Notes under the pieces: model-generated
Told to the model about the DNA's origin: nothing
Seen by the model: only the letters and a program-made list of their open reading frames with translations
The model's database searches: none
From: Tsukamurella sp040611135
GTDB lineage: Bacteria > Actinomycetota > Actinomycetes > Mycobacteriales > Mycobacteriaceae
NCBI RefSeq assembly: GCF_040611135.1
Contig: NZ_JBEXNL010000008.1
Span: 114,018-178,017, forward strand
Reading direction: 5' to 3'
Length of the DNA stretch: 64,000 nucleotides
Made by a program: the position numbers and the translations under genes
Part shown: positions 59,551 through 64,000 of the stretch, piece after piece
How the letters are laid out: the number at the start of each line of letters is the position of its first letter
Numbering within the stretch: the first letter of the stretch is position 1

Positions 59551-60042
59551 ATGACCGCAGAGCGCACCGTCCGCGGGCTCATCGACGAGCCGCGCCACTC
59601 CGAACCCACCGAGCTCGCCGGGCTGTTCGCGCAGCTCGAGCCCGTCTCGATCGAGTTCCTGCTCGGGGACTGGCACGGCGGTGAGCTGCCGTCGGGCCAC
59701 CCGATGGACGGCGCCCTCGGCAAGGCGCGCTGGTACGGCAAGAGCTTCGTCTCGGCGAACGACGTGCAGCCGTTGGTCTGTGTGGACGAGCAGGGTCAGA
59801 AGTTCTCCAACGTCGCCCTCGGCAAGGGGGAGGCGACGCTGCGCCTCATCGACTTCGGCGGGACCGTGACCGCGTCGATGGTCTACGACGGGCAGCCGGT
59901 GATCGACCACTTCGCCAAGGTCGACGATGACACCGTCATGGGCGTGATGACCGGGAAGAAGCTGACCGCGCCGTACTTCTATTTCTACCTTGAGCGCGAC
60001 GCCGCATCCGGTACGTCCGGCGGCTGCCTGGCGGACCGGTGA
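59551..60042 (+). CDS. GXWXG / DUF4334 domain protein
   Basis: 163 residues. N-terminal GXWXG domain (EFLLGDWHGGELPSGHPMDG, WYGKSF), then the DUF4334 domain (KGEATLRLIDFGGTVTASMV, YDGQPVIDHFAKVDDDTVMG, YFYFYLER). This two-part family is common in actinobacteria, function unknown; the fold is lipocalin-like by description. A direct repeat AACATCGG-AT-AACATCGG lies a few bases before the ATG at 59551. Its stop overlaps the alcohol dehydrogenase start by 4 nt, so the two are coupled. Confidence 0.78.
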   Translation: MTAERTVRGLIDEPRHSEPTELAGLFAQLEPVSIEFLLGDWHGGELPSGHPMDGALGKARWYGKSFVSANDVQPLVCVDEQGQKFSNVALGKGEATLRLIDFGGTVTASMVYDGQPVIDHFAKVDDDTVMGVMTGKKLTAPYFYFYLERDAASGTSGGCLADR

Positions 60043-61112
60043 CGGGCACCGTCGCGCGGGTCGTCGCCGCGCCGGGAGAGGCACCGTCGCCCCTCGAGAT
60101 CCAGATCCCCGTGCCCACCGGCAACCAGGTCCTGGTGCGGATCCACGCGGTCGGGGTGTGCCACACCGACCTGACCCTGGCCGCGCAGTGGCCCGAACAG
60201 GGCCTGCCGGTGATCCTCGGCCACGAGGGCGCGGGCGTCGTGGAGGCGCTCGGACCCGACGCGCGCGGCCTGGCCGTGGGCGACCGAGTCTCGCTCACCT
60301 TCGACAGCTGCGGCGTCTGCGAGTTCTGCGCGGCGGGCACGCCCGGCTACTGCGAGCAGTCGATCACCCGCAACTACCTCGGCCTCCCGGGCATCCGCTC
60401 GGGGGAGACGGCCGTGACCGGCGGGTTCTTCGGCCAGTCGAGCTTCGCCGGCCTCGCGCTCGCGACCGACCGCAACACCGTGCCGATCGGCGACCTGCCC
60501 TTCGAGCTGGCGGCGCCGCTCGGATGCAGCATCCAGACGGGCGTCGGCACGGTGACCCGGGCCCTGCAGGTGCAGCCGGGCGAGTCGGTGGTGGTCTTCG
60601 GCACCGGCGCCGTCGGGCTCGCGGCGGTGATGGGTGCGAAGCTGGCCGGGGCGGGCACGATCGTGGCGGTGGACCCGCGCGCGGATCGCCGCGCGCTCGC
60701 GCTCGAGCTGGGCGCGACCCACGCGGTCGAGGCCGGCCCGCAGGCGGCGCAGCAGGTCATCGAGGCGACGGGCGGCGGCGCGCACGCCGCCGTCGACACC
60801 ACTGCCCGCGCGGACGTCCTGAGCCAGGCGATCCTGGCGCTCCGACCGCGCGGCACCCTCGCGGTGGTCGGGCTCGGCGCCCCGTCGGCCGACCTGCCCG
60901 TCATGCTCATCATGGCCCGCGGCCTGCGCGTGATCGGCGTGATCGAGGGCGATTCGGAACCGTCCGAATTCCTGCCCGAGCTCGCGGCCGCCGCAGCAGC
61001 GGGTCGGCTGCCCGTGGAGCGGCTCGTGACCACCTTCGCCGACTTCGACGAGGCCTGGGCCGCCGCCCGCGAGGGCACCGCGGTCAAGCCGGTGTGGCTG
61101 CCCGCTGGGTAG
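60039..61112 (+). CDS. Zinc-dependent alcohol dehydrogenase (class III / aryl-alcohol type)
   Basis: 357 residues, medium-chain dehydrogenase. Catalytic zinc ligands are in AVGVCHTDLT and GHEGAGVVEALG; structural zinc CGVCEFCAAGTPGYC (four Cys); proton relay and Rossmann VVVFGTGAVGLAAVMGAKLA with the acidic VAVDPRADR. The sequence is of the aryl-alcohol/benzyl-alcohol dehydrogenase group and oxidises alcohols to aldehydes with NAD. GTG start overlaps the DUF4334 stop (GTGA). It is followed 9 nt later by Trm112 but probably functions with DUF4334 rather than with the translation genes downstream. Confidence 0.87.
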   Translation: MTGTVARVVAAPGEAPSPLEIQIPVPTGNQVLVRIHAVGVCHTDLTLAAQWPEQGLPVILGHEGAGVVEALGPDARGLAVGDRVSLTFDSCGVCEFCAAGTPGYCEQSITRNYLGLPGIRSGETAVTGGFFGQSSFAGLALATDRNTVPIGDLPFELAAPLGCSIQTGVGTVTRALQVQPGESVVVFGTGAVGLAAVMGAKLAGAGTIVAVDPRADRRALALELGATHAVEAGPQAAQQVIEATGGGAHAAVDTTARADVLSQAILALRPRGTLAVVGLGAPSADLPVMLIMARGLRVIGVIEGDSEPSEFLPELAAAAAAGRLPVERLVTTFADFDEAWAAAREGTAVKPVWLPAG

Positions 61113-61121
61113 CATGGGCGC

Positions 61122-61328
61122 ATGGCCATCGACGCGACGCTGCTGAAGATCCTCGCCTGCCCGCAGGACAAGGGACCGCTGCTGTACGTGCCGGACGAGC
61201 TGTTCTACAACCCGCGCCTGCGCCGCGCGTACCCGATCGAGGACGGCCTGCCCGTGCTGCTGATCGGTGAGGCGCGGGACGTGGACGCCGCCGAGCACGA
61301 GGCGATCGTGGCCCGCGCCGCGCAGTGA
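61122..61328 (+). CDS. Trm112-family small protein
   Basis: 68 residues: LLKILACPQDKGPLLYVPDE, RRAYPIEDGLPVLLIGEARD. Trm112 proteins are small zinc-ribbon-like activators of methyltransferases; this short bacterial form has only one Cys in the CPxxKGPL segment, so zinc binding is unlikely. Position before mpg and tyrS corresponds to Rv1684. Its stop overlaps the mpg start (GTGA). Confidence 0.85.
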   Translation: MAIDATLLKILACPQDKGPLLYVPDELFYNPRLRRAYPIEDGLPVLLIGEARDVDAAEHEAIVARAAQ

Positions 61329-61909
61329 CGCCCGAGCGCGCGCGGGAGCGGCTGTCCGGCCACCCCCTCGATGCTGCGCGGCTCGTGCTCGGATCCGTCG
61401 TCACCGTGGGGGACGTGCGGGCCCGCATCGTCGAGGTCGAGGCGTACGGCTCGCCCGCCGACGGACCGTGGCCCGACCCCGCCGCGCACACCTACCCGGG
61501 GCCCACGCCCCGCAACCAGGTGATGTTCGGCCCGGCCGGGCACCTGTACGTGTACCTCTCGTACGGCATCCACACCTGCATCAACGTCACCGCGGGTCCG
61601 GACGGGACAGGGAGCGGCGTGCTCATGCGCGCCGCGGAGATCCTCGACGGTGGCGAGCACGTCCGGACCAGGCGCGGCGTGCGCGACCGTGATGAACGCC
61701 TCGCCGCCGGCCCCGGACGGCTCGGCCAGGCCCTCGGGATCTCCCTGGCCGACAAGGGCATCGACCTCCTCGATCCGGGGTCGACGGTGCGCCTCGACCT
61801 CGCCGCCCGGCGCGGTCCCGTCGCCGTCGGGCCGCGCATCGGCATCTCCAAGGCCGTCGGTCTGCCCTGGCGCCTGTGGCTGGCGGGTCATCCTTCGGTG
61901 AGCCGGTAG
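61325..61909 (+). CDS. mpg: 3-methyladenine DNA glycosylase (AAG/MPG family)
   Basis: 194 residues. AAG fold with RIVEVEAYGSPADGPWPDPA, HTYPGPTPRNQVMFGPAGHL and YVYLSYGIHTCINVTAGPDG; the catalytic Glu lies in EVEAYG. It removes alkylated or deaminated purines from DNA to start base excision repair. The GTG at 61325 overlaps the previous stop. tyrS begins 15 nt later, as in M. tuberculosis (Rv1688-Rv1689). No PafBC-type motif precedes it. Confidence 0.94.
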   Translation: MTPERARERLSGHPLDAARLVLGSVVTVGDVRARIVEVEAYGSPADGPWPDPAAHTYPGPTPRNQVMFGPAGHLYVYLSYGIHTCINVTAGPDGTGSGVLMRAAEILDGGEHVRTRRGVRDRDERLAAGPGRLGQALGISLADKGIDLLDPGSTVRLDLAARRGPVAVGPRIGISKAVGLPWRLWLAGHPSVSR

Positions 61910-61924
61910 GCCCCTTGCGTCACA

Positions 61925-63220
61925 ATGGAGCGCGTGAGTGCTGACATCCTCGAAGAACTGTCCTGGCGCGGCCTGATCGCGCAGTCCACCGACGTCGACG
62001 CGCTGCGGGAACGTTTCGACGCGGGGAGCATCTCGCTCTATGCGGGCTTCGATCCGACCGCATCGTCGTTGCACGCCGGCCACTTGGTGCAATTGCTGAC
62101 CCTGCGCCGTTTCCAGGAGGCCGGGCACCGGCCCATCGTCCTCGGCGGCGGAGCGACGGGCCAGGTCGGCGACCCTCGAGATGTGGGGGAGCGGGTGCTG
62201 AACTCGGCGGACACCGTGGCCGAGTGGGCGGCGAAGATCGACGGACAGCTGCGACGGTTCGTCGCGCTCTCCGGCGACGAGGGGCTGATCGGCGACAACG
62301 GGGCGATCCTCGTGAACAACCTCGACTGGCACGGGCAGATGAACGTGCCCACCTTCCTACGCGACGTGGGCAAGCACTTCTCGATCAACGTCATGCTCGC
62401 GCGCGACACCGTCAAGCGGCGCCTCGAGTCGGACGGGATCAGCTACACCGAGTTCAGCTACATGCTGCTGCAGGCCTACGACTACGTGGAGCTCTCCCGT
62501 CGGTACGACTGTGCGCTGCAGATCGGCGGTTCCGACCAGTGGGGCAACATCGTCTCCGGCGTCGACCTGAACCGGAAGATCGACGGTCGGCATGTTCACG
62601 CGCTGACCACGCCGCTGGTGACGTCGTCGGACGGGAAGAAGTTCGGCAAGTCCACGGGCGGTGGCTCGCTGTGGCTGGATCCGGAGCTGACCAGCCCGTA
62701 CGCCTGGTACCAGTACTTCGTGAACACCGCGGACGCCGACGTGATCCGCTACCTGCGCTGGTTCACCTTCCTCACGCGGGAGGAGATCGCCGAGCTGGAG
62801 CGCGAGACCGCGGACGCGCCGCAGCGGCGCACGGCGCAGAAGCGGCTCGCCGCCGAGATGACGACGCTGGTCCATGGGGAGGAGCACACTCGCGCAGCCG
62901 AGCTCGCCTCGCAGGCACTGTTCGGTCGCGGCGACCTCGTCGACCTCCCGGAGGGGACCCTCGCGGCCGCCTTGGCCGAGGCCTCGGTGGTCGAGGTGGC
63001 CGCGGGGGAGCCGCGCACCATCGTCGACCTCCTGACGGCGACGGGGCTCTGCGAGTCCAAGGGTGCCGCGCGCCGCGCGGTGAAGGAGGGCGGCGCCTAT
63101 GCCAACAACGTGAAGGTGGAGTCGGAGGAGTGGGAGCCGGCACCGAGCGACCTCCTGCACGGGCAGTGGCTGGTCCTCCGCAGGGGCAAGAAGTCCTTCG
63201 CCGGTGCTCGCATCGCCTGA
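61925..63220 (+). CDS. tyrS: Tyrosyl-tRNA synthetase
   Basis: 431 residues, class I synthetase. HIGH-like motif SLHAGHLVQLLTLRRF, GGSDQWGNIVSGVDLNRK, KMSKS-like KKFGKSTGGGSLWL, and a C-terminal S4 RNA-binding domain (about 350-420, ESKGAARRAVKEGGAYANNV). It charges tRNA-Tyr. The ATG at 61925 and the in-frame GTG at 61934 (giving MSADILEEL) are both possible; neither has a well spaced Shine-Dalgarno. A terminator hairpin follows the stop, before the rRNA operon. Confidence 0.97.
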   Translation: MERVSADILEELSWRGLIAQSTDVDALRERFDAGSISLYAGFDPTASSLHAGHLVQLLTLRRFQEAGHRPIVLGGGATGQVGDPRDVGERVLNSADTVAEWAAKIDGQLRRFVALSGDEGLIGDNGAILVNNLDWHGQMNVPTFLRDVGKHFSINVMLARDTVKRRLESDGISYTEFSYMLLQAYDYVELSRRYDCALQIGGSDQWGNIVSGVDLNRKIDGRHVHALTTPLVTSSDGKKFGKSTGGGSLWLDPELTSPYAWYQYFVNTADADVIRYLRWFTFLTREEIAELERETADAPQRRTAQKRLAAEMTTLVHGEEHTRAAELASQALFGRGDLVDLPEGTLAAALAEASVVEVAAGEPRTIVDLLTATGLCESKGAARRAVKEGGAYANNVKVESEEWEPAPSDLLHGQWLVLRRGKKSFAGARIA

Positions 63221-63241
63221 ATCCCCTGGTCACCACCACAC

Positions 63242-63273
63242 AGGCCGTCCCGCCATCGAGCGCGGGGCGGCCT
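63242..63273 (+). terminator. Terminator after tyrS
   Basis: A 12-bp stem with one G-T pair (63242-63253 with 63262-63273) and an 8-nt loop, 21 nt after the tyrS stop. It separates tyrS from the rRNA promoters. Confidence 0.8.
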
Positions 63274-63500
63274 TAGTGCTGCGGATCACAGTCAAGGGAT
63301 TCGACGGTGCGCTCCCGCCTGCGGGCCGCTGACCTGCGTAGATGAACGGCACGTTACAGGCTGACCTGCAGATTTGTGCTTCCGTTCCACGATGCGTAAC
63401 TTATTCGAAGTCAGAGCGACACCGACCAGGACGGGGCCGAAAAGCCCAGGTCAGAGGGTAGAAGTTCAGACAGATTGACAACATGGAGCCGAGCCCCGGT
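63274..63500. other. Gene-free region upstream of rRNA promoters
   Basis: No credible coding region or RNA gene is seen in these 227 bases. The last 30 bases are relatively A+T-rich patches mixed with G+C (an upstream-element-like position). A TTGACA at 63475-63480 has no matching -10. Confidence 0.5.
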
Positions 63501-63530
63501 TTGACACCGAGATCGACTCCGATATAAGCT
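63501..63530 (+). promoter_or_regulatory. rRNA operon promoter P1
   Basis: TTGACA (63501-63506) with TATAAG 16 bp downstream (63523-63528), or TAAGCT 18 bp downstream (63525-63530). The second reading aligns with P2 (TAGGCT). The start of transcription should fall in the following GAACGGTTGCTCCGA (63532-63546). Confidence 0.75.
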
Positions 63531-63658
63531 GGAACGGTTGCTCCGAGCAGCCAGCCTCCACGGAGAGATTAGCTCTCGAACGTATGACACGGTCGAGGGG
63601 GTTCTGATGTGGGACTGAGCGGTTCGAGGCGCTTCCGAGAGTGGCCCGCGAGAGCGAG

Positions 63659-63687
63659 TTGCACACGGAAATCCGATCTGCTAGGCT
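63659..63687 (+). promoter_or_regulatory. rRNA operon promoter P2
   Basis: TTGCAC (63659-63664), 17-bp spacer, TAGGCT (63682-63687). The same 15-nt sequence GAACGGTTGCTCCGA follows (63689-63703), so both promoters begin transcripts with matching 5' ends. Confidence 0.7.
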
Positions 63688-63703
63688 TGAACGGTTGCTC
63701 CGA

Positions 63704-64000
63704 AGCGGGCCGGCCAGGGTTTTTGACTGGGTGGTTGTGTGGAGGGTAGCTTGGACGGCCTGCGAGGGTGCGGTTCACACGGTCAGCACGGGCTTGTGGT
63801 TCGTGTGGTGTGGGCGGCCGCGTTTGGCGTGTTCTTTGAGAACTCAACAGTGTGTCGATGAAATTGTCAGTGCCAAAGTTTTTTGGCACGCATGGACAAT
63901 CAAATTTTTTGGTTGTTTGTGTTGTGGCTTTTCTCGTTTATTTCTTTGCGAGATGTATTTCTGGAATCATTGATTTTTGTCAGTGGTTTCGTTTTGTTCA
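63704..64000 (+). other. rRNA operon leader (upstream of 16S, gene not reached)
   Basis: TGTTCTTTGAGAACTCAACAG with the following TGTG (63830-63854) is the antitermination box seen in leaders of mycobacterial-type rRNA operons. Then follow an 8-bp hairpin GTGCCAAA/TTTGGCAC (63870-63877 with 63882-63889) and an A+T-rich tract, in sharp contrast to the 70% G+C before it. TTGTCAGTG occurs twice (63864-63872, 63977-63985). The mature 16S start is expected shortly after the window end. Confidence 0.8.

Noticed and set aside
63475..63500. A third rRNA promoter at TTGACA 63475-63480
   Set aside because: No -10 hexamer lies 16-19 bp downstream; the sequence there is GGTTTG.
63864..63985. PafBC-type promoters in the rRNA leader (TTGTCAGTG at 63864 and 63977)
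   Set aside because: Neither copy is followed after 8 nt by TANNNT, and both lie within the transcribed leader.

Overview
This is a chromosomal window of roughly 70% G+C from an actinobacterium of the order Mycobacteriales. I base that on the order rpsA-coaE-uvrB-usp-MBL-uvrA-infC-rpmI-rplT-rRNA methylase-pheST-argCJBDFRGH-Trm112-mpg-tyrS and a TetR/ABC-2 cassette, which follows Mycobacterium tuberculosis Rv1630 to Rv1689 as I remember it. Mycobacterial-type secreted hemophore-related proteins, a class II HelD and PafBC-type DNA-damage promoters agree. A Tsukamurella-like genome is my best guess and is not verified.

Layout. 1-2.1 kb: the 3' end of a retron-like reverse transcriptase, a small membrane protein, a HAD phosphatase and an XRE regulator with an inverted-repeat operator. 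2.1-4.5 kb: three secreted hemophore-related proteins and a methyltransferase, leftward. 4.6-10.8 kb: rpsA, a secreted protein, an AztD-like lipoprotein, coaE and an asparagine-type permease. 10.8-14.1 kb: a DUF402 protein, a TRM11-like methylase and a coupled cupin/NTF2/cupin operon. 14.2-26.2 kb: uvrB and uvrA, each behind a PafBC-type promoter, enclosing usp, helD, a MarR regulator with a divergent 62-residue protein, a flavin monooxygenase, an alpha/beta hydrolase and an MBL hydrolase; then nrdH behind a tandem NrdR operator. 26.2-35.6 kb: a VOC protein between two copies of one terminator, a Trp/Gly/His-rich repeat protein, DUF1844, the infC-rpmI-rplT operon (infC starts at AUC, with an attenuator-like leader), an rRNA methylase, an acyltransferase, a YjbR protein and pheST.

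35.6-47.6 kb is accessory metabolism: an NTF2-fused flavin monooxygenase with a divergent GAF regulator, a PIG-L deacetylase, an MpaB-type oxygenase with divergent TetR, an enoyl-CoA hydratase, a LuxR-type regulator and a coupled amidohydrolase/GAP/SLC13 operon. 47.7-56.4 kb is the complete arginine cluster, with an E. coli-type ArgG. 56.4-63.2 kb carries the TetR/ABC-2 exporter with a perfect 36-bp palindrome, an SDR, a DUF4334 protein, an alcohol dehydrogenase, Trm112, mpg and tyrS. The window ends in the leader of an rRNA operon with two promoters; the 16S gene itself is not reached.

The strongest leads are the infC AUC start and leader attenuator, the ArgG subfamily replacement, the PafBC promoters on both uvr genes, the NrdR box pair on an orphan nrdH, the MarR-controlled small repeat protein, the 36-bp palindrome and the truncated retron-like RT followed by a membrane protein. 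No CRISPR array, insertion sequence or tRNA gene was seen.
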